Source of the DNA: DQTL01 sp964396505
Lineage (GTDB): Bacteria > Bacteroidota > Bacteroidia > Flavobacteriales > Flavobacteriaceae
Assembly (NCBI GenBank): GCA_964396505.1
Contig: CAYNFJ010000036.1
Coordinates: 1 to 18,339 of the forward strand
DNA: 18,339 nucleotides
Reading direction: 5' to 3'
In this document: one piece after another, positions 5,892 to 14,804 of the stretch
How positions within the stretch are numbered: the stretch's first letter is position 1
Layout of the letters: each line of letters begins with the position of its first letter
Position numbers and translations under genes: made by a program
Notes under the pieces: model-generated
Databases searched by the model: none
Told to the model about the DNA's origin: nothing
The model's input: only the letters and a program-made list of their open reading frames with translations

Positions 5892-8678
5892 ATGACTAAA
5901 AATATCGCAACATATAATACCAAGACCCATATACTTATCAAAGGGGCACAAATGCACAATCTAAAAAAAATTGATGTAGCCATCCCTCGCAATAAGCTAG
6001 TCGTTATTACCGGACTATCCGGTTCCGGAAAATCCAGTTTGGCTTTTGACACCCTTTATGCCGAAGGACAACGCCGGTATGTGGAGAGCCTTTCTTCGTA
6101 TGCCCGTCAGTTCCTAGGTAAGCTCAACAAACCTAAGGTAGATTATATCAAAGGCATCTCGCCGGCAATCGCTATAGAACAAAAGGTAAATACTGCAAAC
6201 TCCCGATCTACTGTAGGAACCAGCACAGAAATCTATGATTATATCAAGTTGCTATATGCCCGAATCGGAAAAACCTATTCCCCTGTTTCCGGAAAAGAAG
6301 TCAAAAAACACCAACTATCCGATGTTACTTCCTATATCAAAACTTTTGATGAAGGCACTAAACTACTTCTATTAGCACCTATTATTCCCGATAAAAACAG
6401 ATCGCTGAAAACCATCTTAAAAGTACTTTCCCAACAAGGGTATGCCCGTGTTTTGGTCAAAGATAAGGTTATACGTATTTCAGAGATGGAAGATTTTGAT
6501 ATACAGGATATTTTTCTAGTCATCCAACGTATTGTTGTACAAAACTCCGAAGATTTTTATCACCGCCTCAACGATGCCATTCAAGCTGCCTTTTATGAAG
6601 GAAAAGGCCGCTGTATCATACAAGATTACAGCACTCATAAACAACAAATTTTCAGTAATCAATTTGAATTGGACGGCATAAACTTTAACGAACCCAATGT
6701 ACATCTTTTTAGCTTTAACAATCCCTACGGCGCTTGTCCTACTTGCAATGGATATGGGAATGTTATCGGTATTGATGAGGATTTAGTGATTCCTAATACA
6801 GCGCTTTCACTATACGAAAACTGCATACTTCCTTGGCGTACCGAAAAATACAATTCGTACAAACTACCATTGTTTACCCACGCAGAAAAATATGATATCC
6901 CGATTCATAAACCTTGGTATCAATTGACCGAAAACCAAAAAAAACTGGTCTGGAAAGGAACACGGGATTTTGAAGGAATTGATGATTTTTTCAAAAGAGT
7001 AGAAGCTAAAAGTTACAAGATTCAAAACCGTGTGATGCTATCCCGTTACCGCGGCAAAACCAAGTGTCATACTTGTTTTGGAAAACGCTTAAGACCGGAA
7101 GCAGACTATGTTAAGATAGCTCATAAAAGTATTTCTGAACTCGTAGATTTACCCATTGATGAACTCGCCGTTTTTTTTAAAAAATTAAAATTAAACACTA
7201 CTGAAAAAAGTATTTCTAAAAGATTATTGATAGAAATCAACACTCGCATTGCTTTTTTGATAGATGTAGGTTTAGGCTATCTCACTTTAAACCGGAATTC
7301 CAATACTTTGTCCGGTGGGGAGAGTCAACGAATCAATCTAGCCACTTCATTGGGTAGTAGCTTGGTAGGTTCTATGTATATATTAGACGAACCCAGCATT
7401 GGATTACACAGCAGAGATACCGAGCGCTTGATACGCGTATTAAAAAACTTACGTGATTTAGGCAATACCGTCATTGTGGTAGAACACGACGAGGACATTA
7501 TGCGCCAAGCCGATTATATTATAGACATCGGTCCCGAAGCCGGTTCATTTGGCGGGGAAATTGTAGCAGAAGGAAATTTTAAAAAAATCTTACAATCCAA
7601 AACCTTAACCGCTCAATACTTAAATGGCAATCTTCAAATACCCGTACCGGATATACGCAGATCAAGTTCTGATTTTATCACCATCAAAGGTGCCAGAGAA
7701 CACAATTTAAAAAACATTGATGTTTCTTTTCCTTTACATTGTCTCAGTGTGGTTACCGGTGTTTCCGGTAGTGGTAAAAGTACCCTAGTACGAAATATTC
7801 TATTTCCGGCTTTGCAAAAACACATTGGAGGCTATGGCGATAGACTTGGACAATTTACGGCTATTGAAGGAAGCCTAAATCAGATCAAAAGTGTTGAATT
7901 TATCAATCAAAACCCCATCGGACGGTCTTCGCGTTCCAATCCGGTTACGTATATCAAAGCCTATGATGATATCCGTGCTTTGTTTGCACAAGAAAAATTA
8001 TCCAAAATTCGTAATTATACCCCCAAATATTTCTCTTTCAATGTAGAAGGTGGTCGCTGTGAAGTATGCAAGGGTGAAGGTTCGGTAACCATTGAAATGC
8101 AATTTATGGCCGATGTACATTTAACATGTGAAGCCTGCCACGGAAAACGTTTTAAAAAAGAGGTCTTAGAAGTCCAATACCACCATAAATCCATCAGCGA
8201 TATATTGGATTTAACTGTAGAAGAAGCCATTGCTTTTTTTGATTTACACCGGCAGAAAAAAATTGTACAAAAATTACAACCGCTCTTAGATGTGGGATTG
8301 GGTTATGTACATTTAGGTCAGGCCTCTTCTACCTTGTCCGGTGGTGAAGCCCAACGTATTAAATTGGCTTCATTTCTGGTCAAAGGAAATCATTCGCAAA
8401 AAACCTTGTTTATATTCGATGAACCCACGACCGGATTGCATTTTCACGACATCAAAAAACTCTTGGATTCGTTCAATGCACTCATTGAAAACGGGCATAC
8501 GGTAATCGTGATTGAGCATAACTTAGAATTGATTAAAGCAGCCGATTATATCATTGATTTAGGGAAAGAAGGCGGTATAAAAGGGGGCGATCTCCTCTTT
8601 CAAGGAACACCGGAAGATTTGCTCCAATGCCCGGATTCTTATACGGCAACTTATCTCAAATCCAAGCTCCATTCCTAA
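5892..8678 (+). CDS. uvrA: Excinuclease ABC subunit A
   Basis: A 928-aa double ABC-type ATPase, the damage-recognition subunit of UvrABC nucleotide excision repair. NBD1 has Walker A GLSGSGKS (41-48), signature LSGGE (473-477) and Walker B YILDEP (496-501). NBD2 has Walker A GVSGSGKS (623-630), LSGGE (815-819) and Walker B FIFDEP (840-845). The C-terminal zinc finger is intact (C723-x2-C726 ... C746-x2-C749). In the N-terminal half, C282-x2-C285 and C392-x2-C395 are present, but the CxxC expected some 20-25 residues before C282 in E. coli-type UvrA is replaced by QFELDGINF (257-265). The length is slightly below the usual ~940. Many Bacteroidota carry a second UvrA; from its order of motifs and lack of an extra insertion loss this one looks like the canonical UvrA. 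Monocistronic by position. Confidence 0.96.
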   Translation: MTKNIATYNTKTHILIKGAQMHNLKKIDVAIPRNKLVVITGLSGSGKSSLAFDTLYAEGQRRYVESLSSYARQFLGKLNKPKVDYIKGISPAIAIEQKVNTANSRSTVGTSTEIYDYIKLLYARIGKTYSPVSGKEVKKHQLSDVTSYIKTFDEGTKLLLLAPIIPDKNRSLKTILKVLSQQGYARVLVKDKVIRISEMEDFDIQDIFLVIQRIVVQNSEDFYHRLNDAIQAAFYEGKGRCIIQDYSTHKQQIFSNQFELDGINFNEPNVHLFSFNNPYGACPTCNGYGNVIGIDEDLVIPNTALSLYENCILPWRTEKYNSYKLPLFTHAEKYDIPIHKPWYQLTENQKKLVWKGTRDFEGIDDFFKRVEAKSYKIQNRVMLSRYRGKTKCHTCFGKRLRPEADYVKIAHKSISELVDLPIDELAVFFKKLKLNTTEKSISKRLLIEINTRIAFLIDVGLGYLTLNRNSNTLSGGESQRINLATSLGSSLVGSMYILDEPSIGLHSRDTERLIRVLKNLRDLGNTVIVVEHDEDIMRQADYIIDIGPEAGSFGGEIVAEGNFKKILQSKTLTAQYLNGNLQIPVPDIRRSSSDFITIKGAREHNLKNIDVSFPLHCLSVVTGVSGSGKSTLVRNILFPALQKHIGGYGDRLGQFTAIEGSLNQIKSVEFINQNPIGRSSRSNPVTYIKAYDDIRALFAQEKLSKIRNYTPKYFSFNVEGGRCEVCKGEGSVTIEMQFMADVHLTCEACHGKRFKKEVLEVQYHHKSISDILDLTVEEAIAFFDLHRQKKIVQKLQPLLDVGLGYVHLGQASSTLSGGEAQRIKLASFLVKGNHSQKTLFIFDEPTTGLHFHDIKKLLDSFNALIENGHTVIVIEHNLELIKAADYIIDLGKEGGIKGGDLLFQGTPEDLLQCPDSYTATYLKSKLHS

Positions 8679-8687
8679 AGTTTTCAT

Positions 8688-8695
8688 TAGCTTTG
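8688..8695 (+). promoter_or_regulatory. Putative -7 element of the BNR-repeat gene
   Basis: TAGCTTTG matches TAnnTTTG and lies 28 bp before the ATG, a normal leader length. No good -33 element is seen, since the upstream bases are the end of uvrA. Confidence 0.4.
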
Positions 8696-8723
8696 TACTT
8701 TCGTTAAATCTAATCATTTCAAT

Positions 8724-11700
8724 ATGAAACTGCATACCCTTGTCATACTATTGACACTTTCCACCATTTTTTCCGGTTATTCACAAGAAAATGACAAAAA
8801 AGATCAAGACAAAGACCCGTTAAAAGGCCTGAAATGGAGAAGTATAGGTCCCGCTTTTATGTCGGGAAGGGTATCCGATTTTGCAGTAAATCCCGATAAT
8901 CATAGTGAGTACTATGTCAGTTTTGCCGCCGGTCATATCTGGAAAACTACTAATAATGGAACAACTTTTACACCTCTTTTTGAAAAAAAAGAAGCCTATT
9001 CAATAGGTTGTATGACTATGGATCCAAAAAATGCCAACAAACTTTGGGTAGGAACCGGAGAGAACAATCACCAACGTTCCGTAAGTTATGGCAACGGAGT
9101 CTATAAAACATTGGACGGTGGAAAAACTTGGCAAAATATGGGGTTAAAAAATGCAAGACAAATCGGTATGATAGCCATCGACCCAAGAGATTCCAACACC
9201 GTTTTTGTTGCAGCCGAAGGCTCTGTATGGGCATCCGGTGGCGATAGAGGTCTGTATAAAACATCCGATGCCGGAAAGACTTGGACGAAGGTATTGCAGA
9301 TAAGTGAACAGACAGGCGTCAATAATGTATTGATAGATCCGGTTGATCCCAATACGATGTATGCCACCTCCGAACAACGACGAAGACATGTACATATCCG
9401 TATAGGCGGAGGTCCGGAAAGTGCTATTTGGAAATCAACAGATGCCGGAAAAACTTGGCGTAAATTGACCTCAGGAATTCCGGATGTAGATAAAGGCGGT
9501 ATTGGAATAGCTATCTCTCCGGTCAATCATCACTATATCTATGCAATGGTAGAAGCCGCTATGGATAAAGGTGGTTTTTTCAAATCTACTGATCAAGGAG
9601 AATCTTGGCAAAAAATGAGCGATTACAACACCAGCGGTCAATATTTTGGTGAAATCGTTTGCGACCCCTTAGATGTAAATACCATTTATGCTACAGAAAC
9701 CTATTCCAAAGTAAGTTACGATGGCGGTAAAACATGGCAAAAAATCGGAAATAACAAGCGACATGTGGACGATCACGCCATTTGGATTGACCCATCCGAT
9801 ACACATCATTTTATGATTGGTGGTGATGGAGGTGTTTACGAAAGCTTTGACGGTGGAAAAGAATATATTCACAAAACCAACTTGCCGGTAACACAATTTT
9901 ACCGTGTCAGTGTTGACAATGATTACCCTTTCTACAATGTATATGGTGGCACTCAAGACAACAATAGCTTTGGAGGTCCTTCTCAAGGTTTGTATTCAGA
10001 TGGTGTCAGTCGTTGTGAGTGGACGATTACCTTAGGAGGTGATGGCTATTGGCAAGCCATTGATCCGGAAAATCCCGATATTGTCTATTCGGAATACCAA
10101 TATGGGAATTTATTCCGTTTTGATAAAAAAAGTGGAGAACGTATCCCGATCAAACCCTTGCCAAGAGAAGGAGAAGCTACCTACAAATGGAATTGGAATA
10201 CCCCGTTTATCTTAAGCCCTCATTATAATAAGCGCCTGTATATGGCGGCTAACAAAGTTTTCAGATCCGATGATAGAGGAAATACGTGGCAAGTTATCAG
10301 CGATGACATCACCCGTAAATTACCTCGAGATAAATGGCCTGTTATGGGTCGATATTGGGGTGTAGATGCCGTTGCCAAAAATGTCTCTACATCCCTTTTT
10401 GGGATGGGTGTTTCATTGGCAGAATCGCCGGTTCAAGAAGATTTGGTTTACGTAGGCACCGATGACGGACTGATACAAGTAACAGAAGATGCCGGAAAAT
10501 CTTGGACAAAAATAGCATCATTTGCAGGTGTTCCCAGATATACCTATGTCAGTGACATCTTGCCCTCAAAACACAATGCTCAAGTCGTGTTTGCCTCTTT
10601 TGACAATAGAAAACGGGATGATTTTACCCCTTATTTGTTAATGAGTTCCGACAAAGGAAAAACCTGGAAATCCATTGCCGGAAATCTACCAAAAAACGGT
10701 ACTGTCCACACCATAGAACAAGATTTTGTCAATCCCGATTTGTTATTTGCAGGAACTGAATTCGGCGTGTTTTTCTCAACTAACAAGGGTCGTACCTGGA
10801 CACAATTAAAAGAAGGAATCCCTACTATTGCCATACGAGATATGGTCATTCAAAAACGAGAAAGCGATCTCGTTCTGGCCAGCTTTGGCAGAGGATTTTA
10901 TATATTGGACAATTATGCCCCCTTACGAGATATTGACAAGGTTCAAACAGCAAACAAAGCCCATATTTTCCCCATCAAAGACGCCCTGCTCTACATTCAA
11001 AAAGCTAGAGGCGGTTATGGTTTTGGATCTATGCCTTGGCGCGCAAAAAACCCACCTTTTGGCGCTACCATTACCTATTATTTACCGGACGTTCCTAAAA
11101 CCAAACAACAAATCAGAAGGAAAAAAGAAAAAGAATTAATCAAAGCCAAAGCCCCTATACCAATCCCGTCACCTAGGGAATTACAAGCGGAAAAAAATGA
11201 AATTCCACCCTATCTACTGTTCACCATTACCGATAAAAAAGGTAATATTGTCAGAAAAATCACCCATAAAGCTACCAAAGGAATACACCGGATTACTTGG
11301 AATTTACGAACACTTTGGGACGATCCTGTGTATCCTTTAGAGAAATTTAACCCTACCAAAAACCAACAAACCGGACTCTTGGTTTTACCCGGCGAATATC
11401 AAGTGAGTATGGACTTAATCCAAGCACATCAAACCAGCCGTTTAGTAGAAAATATTCCATTTATTGTAAAGCGATTACAAAACAGCATATTGCCGGCAGA
11501 AGACGAGAAAGCTTTAGCAGATTTTCAATTAAAACTCAAAGAATTGGCTCGGATAACTTGGGGAACTTCCTCCCTACGAAATGAATTAGAAAAAAAGATC
11601 AACAGCTTGATGAAAGTTGCCTTAACAAGTAATACAGTTCCACAAACCATCTTAGAAAGATTAGAAAAAATCCAAGTAGATTTACGTACTATCAAATGGC

Positions 11701-11981
11701 AATTGAACGGAGAACAAGCCAAAGCCAGTTATGAAGAAATTCAGCCGGCTCCAATGGCTATTCTTCCCAGATTAAATGCGATCATCTATGTGCATAACCA
11801 ATCCACAAGTGCCTTAACTCAAAAACAAGTAGATGCCTATCAAATTCTCAAAAAACGACTGATGCCTATTATCAATCGTCTTAATGAAATAGAAACACAA
11901 GAAATTCCCGAAATTGACAAGATACTCAATACGCACAGGGCGCCTTGGACATCGGGTAGAGTGCTACAATTTAGTAAATAA
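8724..11981 (+). CDS. Secreted BNR/sortilin-type beta-propeller protein
   Basis: A 1085-aa protein with a signal peptide (residues 1 to ~20, ending FSGYSQ). From about residue 74 to 692 it has some eleven Asp-box repeats of the S/T-x-D-x-G-x-T-W type, for example KTLDGGKTW, KTSDAGKTW, KSTDAGKTW, VSYDGGKTW, RSDDRGNTW, VTEDAGKSW, MSSDKGKTW and FSTNKGRTW. Such repeats form sialidase/VPS10-like beta-propellers. Around 830-860, GNIVRKITHKATKGIHRITWNL resembles the FlgD-like Ig module often found after these propellers. The last ~150 residues are predicted mostly helical. No Por secretion (T9SS) C-terminal sorting domain is evident, so it may be periplasmic or lipid-free extracellular. Proteins of this build are annotated as glycosyl hydrolases or VPS10-domain proteins, but no catalytic residues can be assigned here. 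It stands alone and ends at a strong terminator. Confidence 0.85.
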   Translation: MKLHTLVILLTLSTIFSGYSQENDKKDQDKDPLKGLKWRSIGPAFMSGRVSDFAVNPDNHSEYYVSFAAGHIWKTTNNGTTFTPLFEKKEAYSIGCMTMDPKNANKLWVGTGENNHQRSVSYGNGVYKTLDGGKTWQNMGLKNARQIGMIAIDPRDSNTVFVAAEGSVWASGGDRGLYKTSDAGKTWTKVLQISEQTGVNNVLIDPVDPNTMYATSEQRRRHVHIRIGGGPESAIWKSTDAGKTWRKLTSGIPDVDKGGIGIAISPVNHHYIYAMVEAAMDKGGFFKSTDQGESWQKMSDYNTSGQYFGEIVCDPLDVNTIYATETYSKVSYDGGKTWQKIGNNKRHVDDHAIWIDPSDTHHFMIGGDGGVYESFDGGKEYIHKTNLPVTQFYRVSVDNDYPFYNVYGGTQDNNSFGGPSQGLYSDGVSRCEWTITLGGDGYWQAIDPENPDIVYSEYQYGNLFRFDKKSGERIPIKPLPREGEATYKWNWNTPFILSPHYNKRLYMAANKVFRSDDRGNTWQVISDDITRKLPRDKWPVMGRYWGVDAVAKNVSTSLFGMGVSLAESPVQEDLVYVGTDDGLIQVTEDAGKSWTKIASFAGVPRYTYVSDILPSKHNAQVVFASFDNRKRDDFTPYLLMSSDKGKTWKSIAGNLPKNGTVHTIEQDFVNPDLLFAGTEFGVFFSTNKGRTWTQLKEGIPTIAIRDMVIQKRESDLVLASFGRGFYILDNYAPLRDIDKVQTANKAHIFPIKDALLYIQKARGGYGFGSMPWRAKNPPFGATITYYLPDVPKTKQQIRRKKEKELIKAKAPIPIPSPRELQAEKNEIPPYLLFTITDKKGNIVRKITHKATKGIHRITWNLRTLWDDPVYPLEKFNPTKNQQTGLLVLPGEYQVSMDLIQAHQTSRLVENIPFIVKRLQNSILPAEDEKALADFQLKLKELARITWGTSSLRNELEKKINSLMKVALTSNTVPQTILERLEKIQVDLRTIKWQLNGEQAKASYEEIQPAPMAILPRLNAIIYVHNQSTSALTQKQVDAYQILKKRLMPIINRLNEIETQEIPEIDKILNTHRAPWTSGRVLQFSK

Positions 11982-12004
11982 ATGCTGTCAAAGGATATAA
12001 TACA

Positions 12005-12032
12005 AAGCGAGGTTCGTTTCGGAACCTCGCTT
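12005..12032. terminator. Hairpin terminator between convergent genes
   Basis: AAGCGAGGTTC (12005-12015) and GAACCTCGCTT (12022-12032) form a perfect 11-bp stem with a 6-base loop, followed by an AT-rich tract with T runs on the plus strand. It lies 23 bp past the BNR gene and 36 bp before the end of the minus-strand CZB gene, so it probably serves the plus strand mainly and may work in both directions. Confidence 0.85.
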
Positions 12033-12067
12033 ATAATTTATTTTAAAAAGTGTTTAAAAAATCTTTA

Positions 12068-12562
12068 TTAAACTATTTTTTTAATAATTGGAGAATCAGT
12101 ATCTAAAGCCCCCCCCATATCGATTAATTCATTCACCTCTTCGTCTGACATATTCAAAACTTCAATTTCCAATTGATGCAATGTCTCTAGAAGAATTTTA
12201 GTATAATCATTCAAATTAGCCATTAAGGCACCTATTTCCTGTTGTCTTCTCCTTAACAATTTACGAGTGTTGGTAAAAAAACCACCTTTTAATTTGGCTT
12301 TTTGCAAAGTATAAATCTGAATATACATCTCGTGAACCATTTCGTGAGGTTCTTCCAAAGCGGCAAAATTTGGTAACATCGAAAGCACCATTCCCTCTCC
12401 ATAATACCACTTTCCAAAACTACATTCTGTTTGCACAATGGGAATATCTGCCTTTGAGGATTGTGTAATAATTCCGCGTAAAGCAATCTGTACGTATGAT
12501 TTCCATCGAACATGCGCTGCCTTGGCCGATCGAATACTCATAATTAGGTCTCTTTTAGTCAT
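12068..12562 (-). CDS. Stand-alone CZB (chemoreceptor zinc-binding) domain protein
   Basis: This 164-aa protein has all the CZB hallmarks: H17 in AKAAHVRWKSYV, C47 in the CSFGKWYYGEG motif, and H73 and H77 in EPHEMVHEMY, the 3-His/1-Cys zinc site. CZB domains bind zinc tightly and regulate chemoreceptors or diguanylate cyclases such as DgcZ; the zinc cysteine can also sense hypochlorous acid. Here no receptor, GGDEF or PAS domain is fused. The remainder (about residues 85-140) looks like a helix or coiled coil, then a short tail. No signal peptide or membrane segment is present, so it is cytosolic and would have to act on a partner in trans. The tail is encoded across a run of eight G. A good promoter lies upstream. 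The partner and output are unknown. Confidence 0.8.
   Translation of the reverse strand: MTKRDLIMSIRSAKAAHVRWKSYVQIALRGIITQSSKADIPIVQTECSFGKWYYGEGMVLSMLPNFAALEEPHEMVHEMYIQIYTLQKAKLKGGFFTNTRKLLRRRQQEIGALMANLNDYTKILLETLHQLEIEVLNMSDEEVNELIDMGGALDTDSPIIKKIV
12109..12116 (-). repeat. Homopolymer tract of eight G in the CZB gene
   Basis: Eight C on the plus strand, read as GGGGGGGG in the gene at codons ATG GGG GGG GCT (residues 149-152). Loss of one G gives Gly-Gly-Leu-stop; gain of one gives Gly-Gly-Gly-Phe-Arg-Tyr-stop. Either change removes the last ~12 residues but not the zinc site. Confidence 0.8.
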
Positions 12563-12591
12563 AACTCATAAATTTACATAGAAATAATGTT

Positions 12592-12621
12592 CAAATTTAC
12601 ATAAAAATCTAATAGATGCAA
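12592..12621 (-). promoter_or_regulatory. Promoter of the CZB gene
   Basis: On the minus strand TTG (12621-12619) is followed after exactly 19 bases by TAAATTTG (12599-12592), a full match to the Bacteroidota -33/-7 pair. The leader would be about 20 bases. This is the best promoter match in the window. Confidence 0.65.
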
Positions 12622-12694
12622 GTAAAAAAATGTGTAAATGAACTAATTCTATAAATTTCATCTCATTTTAACCTAAAAATCGATAAAATACTTA

Positions 12695-12702
12695 TAAATT
12701 TG
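12695..12702 (+). promoter_or_regulatory. Putative -7 element of the fixH operon
   Basis: TAAATTTG lies 23 bp before the fixH ATG. The -33 region is AT-rich without a clear TTG. It would drive fixH, safE and the two ppk2 genes. No FNR-type dyad was recognised. Confidence 0.4.
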
Positions 12703-12725
12703 TTCTCAATTTAATTTCACTAACT

Positions 12726-13181
12726 ATGGGTTTTAAATTTAATTGGGGGCATGGCTTGGTTGTTACAATGGCTCTTTTCGTTCTGTTTATTGGTAGTTTT
12801 GTTTATAAAGTAATGTTTATCGATAAATATGATCATCATTTGATTTCGGAGAAATACTATATGGATGAGCTGCATTATCAAGATGAAATTGACGAACAAA
12901 ACAATGGTTTTGCGCTGAAGCAAAATGTGATAACTAAACAATCAAATCAAGGATTATCTATCATTTTTCCGGACAATTTTGATTATAAAAAAATCAAAGC
13001 TTCTTTCAAATTACAACGTCTCTCAGACGAAGATTTAGATATCGTTAAAGAAAGTATTGAATTGGATAGTTTACACTATCTTATTCCTGACAAACAGTTG
13101 GCACCGGGTTTTTACAACTTAAAATTGGATTGGAGTTACGGCGGAAAATCCTACCAATACCGCGAAAAAATAGAATATTAA
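12726..13181 (+). CDS. fixH: FixH family protein (cbb3 oxidase assembly)
   Basis: A 151-aa protein with one N-terminal membrane helix (about residues 9-28, GLVVTMALFVLFIGSFVYKV) and a periplasmic beta-rich domain. The helix followed by the D-x-Y/H-LISEKYYMDELHYQDEID segment is the FixH/CcoH pattern of Bacteroidota. FixH/CcoH associates with the cbb3-type cytochrome c oxidase during assembly or copper delivery. Its stop is 1 bp from the start of the SafE-like gene, which commonly follows it in this phylum. The structural oxidase genes (ccoN/O/P) and ccoG that usually precede it are absent: the next gene upstream is on the other strand. It therefore starts its own transcription unit. Confidence 0.85.
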   Translation: MGFKFNWGHGLVVTMALFVLFIGSFVYKVMFIDKYDHHLISEKYYMDELHYQDEIDEQNNGFALKQNVITKQSNQGLSIIFPDNFDYKKIKASFKLQRLSDEDLDIVKESIELDSLHYLIPDKQLAPGFYNLKLDWSYGGKSYQYREKIEY

Positions 13182-13182
13182 T

Positions 13183-13926
13183 ATGCTTTTATCCGCATTA
13201 TTACTGGGTTTAGGTGGAAGTTTTCACTGTATCGGGATGTGTGGTCCCATCGCTTTTGTATTACCAGTTGATAGAAGTAGCAAGTGGAAAGCCGGTTTCC
13301 AATCTCTTCTCTATCACCTAGGGAGATTGGTCACTTATTCATTGATAGGATTCTTATTTGGTTTTATCGGTAAAGGACTATATTTGGCCGGATTCCAACA
13401 GCGTGTATCTATATTGATGGGAATCATCATGATTCTTGCCATTGTTTTTCCAACCAACTATTTCACCAAATTTAACTTTACCAAACCTTTGTACAAGTTA
13501 ATAGGAAAACTAAAAAAATCTCTGGGAACTTATCTTCAAAAAAAATCGAATTCTGCCCTATTTATCATCGGATTTTTAAACGGTTTTTTACCCTGTGGCT
13601 TGGTCTATATGGCTTTGATTGGAGCAACCGGTATGGGCGATCCATTTTCTGGAGCACTCTATATGTTTATTTTCGGATTGGGAACCAGTCCGTTACTTAC
13701 CGGAGCTATATTAGCCGGAAATTTCTTATCTTTATCGGTACGAAATAAGATTAATAAATTAATTCCTTATTTTGTGGTATTGGTCGGGATCCTTTTTATA
13801 CTGCGAGGTCTGGCGTTGGGAATACCATTTATCTCACCACCCAACACAAAACTTCAGATTGACAAAAATCTAAAATCCTGTGTACCGGTAAAAGAAAATG
13901 ATCGTTCAACTATAATTATTAATTAG
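13183..13926 (+). CDS. SafE/UreH-like membrane protein, probable copper transporter for oxidase assembly
   Basis: A 247-aa polytopic protein with about six membrane helices. The first helix carries FHCIGMCGPIAF (C16, M19, C20), and the start of the second half carries NGFLPCGLVYMAL. These Cys/Met motifs, CxxMCGP and LPCG, typify the COG2836 group of the TauE/SafE-UreH-like membrane proteins that sit next to fixH in cbb3 oxidase gene sets. A role in moving copper for the oxidase is inferred from the motif and location, not proven. Transport of organosulfur compounds, as the SafE name suggests, is unlikely. It starts 1 bp after fixH and is followed by ppk2 12 bp later, so all are probably cotranscribed. 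The C-terminal tail is soluble and includes a Cys-Val-Pro. Confidence 0.8.
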   Translation: MLLSALLLGLGGSFHCIGMCGPIAFVLPVDRSSKWKAGFQSLLYHLGRLVTYSLIGFLFGFIGKGLYLAGFQQRVSILMGIIMILAIVFPTNYFTKFNFTKPLYKLIGKLKKSLGTYLQKKSNSALFIIGFLNGFLPCGLVYMALIGATGMGDPFSGALYMFIFGLGTSPLLTGAILAGNFLSLSVRNKINKLIPYFVVLVGILFILRGLALGIPFISPPNTKLQIDKNLKSCVPVKENDRSTIIIN

Positions 13927-13938
13927 AAACAACCGCTT

Positions 13939-14793
13939 ATGGATGCTACGAAACTAAGTCTGGAAGATTTTCAATCGGTTTCCAGTACCGATGAATTAAA
14001 ATCATTGTTAAAAGAGAGAAATATCAATACAGAAAAAGTTTTTACAAAATTGGCGTATGAAGAAGAATTGGAAAAATTACAGATTGAATTAGTCAAATTA
14101 CAACAATGGATTGCCAAAGCCAAGTTACGTGTTGCCATCATTTTTGAAGGACGGGATGCCGCCGGAAAAGGAGGAAGCATCCGTCGTTTTGCGGAACATC
14201 TCAATCCGCGATCTATGCGATTGGTAGCCCTCAATAAACCCACCGATATTGAACGTGGACAATGGTATTTTAGACGCTATATCAAACATCTGCCCAATCC
14301 CGGTGAGATTGTTTTTTTTGATAGAAGTTGGTATAACAGAGCCGTGGTAGAACCGGTTATGGGTTTTTGTAACGAAGAACAATACGATCAATTTATGGTA
14401 CAAGTGCCCGAATTTGAACATATGTTACGTGAAGACGGAGTTCAGATTATCAAATTTTGGTTTTCTATCTCTAAAGAAGAACAACAAAAACGCTTTGCTG
14501 CTCGATTAGAAAACCCTGTAAAACGTTGGAAATTTAGCCCGGTAGATCAAAAAGGACAAGAATTATGGGATAAATATACGTACTATAAAGAACAGATGTT
14601 CAGCAAAACACATACCACTTACAGTCCTTGGATTATTGTAAAAACCAATGTAAAATATACGGCACGTCTAGAGAGTATACGCTATGTGCTGTCGCAATTC
14701 AAATACGATGGGAAAGATGAAGCCCTCACTTCACTCCTACCCGATCCCAATGTAATTATGCGCTACTACCGCTCTTCTATTCAAATTGATTAA
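13939..14793 (+). CDS. ppk2: Polyphosphate kinase 2
   Basis: A 284-aa single-domain PPK2 enzyme that transfers phosphate between polyphosphate and nucleoside di- or monophosphates. Walker A is GRDAAGKGG (71-79), Walker B is IVFFDRSWYNRA (124-135, D128), and the lid/arginine region is KRFAARLENPVKRWKFSPVDQKG. One PPK2 domain of 260-300 aa is the usual length. The sequence GRGQWYF-type motif and overall pattern fit class I (ADP to ATP or GTP) best, although class is not certain from sequence alone. It follows the SafE-like gene by 12 bp and precedes a second ppk2 by 11 bp. The start at 13939 gives an N-terminal acidic helical extension (residues 1-55) common in this family. Confidence 0.93.
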   Translation: MDATKLSLEDFQSVSSTDELKSLLKERNINTEKVFTKLAYEEELEKLQIELVKLQQWIAKAKLRVAIIFEGRDAAGKGGSIRRFAEHLNPRSMRLVALNKPTDIERGQWYFRRYIKHLPNPGEIVFFDRSWYNRAVVEPVMGFCNEEQYDQFMVQVPEFEHMLREDGVQIIKFWFSISKEEQQKRFAARLENPVKRWKFSPVDQKGQELWDKYTYYKEQMFSKTHTTYSPWIIVKTNVKYTARLESIRYVLSQFKYDGKDEALTSLLPDPNVIMRYYRSSIQID

Positions 14794-14804
14794 AACTTTG
14801 CACC

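Noticed and set aside
9101..9526. 141-aa open frame on the minus strand opposite the BNR gene
   Set aside because: It is antisense to the Asp-box repeats; its regular Pro/Ser pattern mirrors those repeats rather than a real protein.
10828..11139. 103-aa open frame on the plus strand inside the BNR gene
   Set aside because: It lies in another frame wholly within a strongly supported secreted protein and has no family features or start signals.
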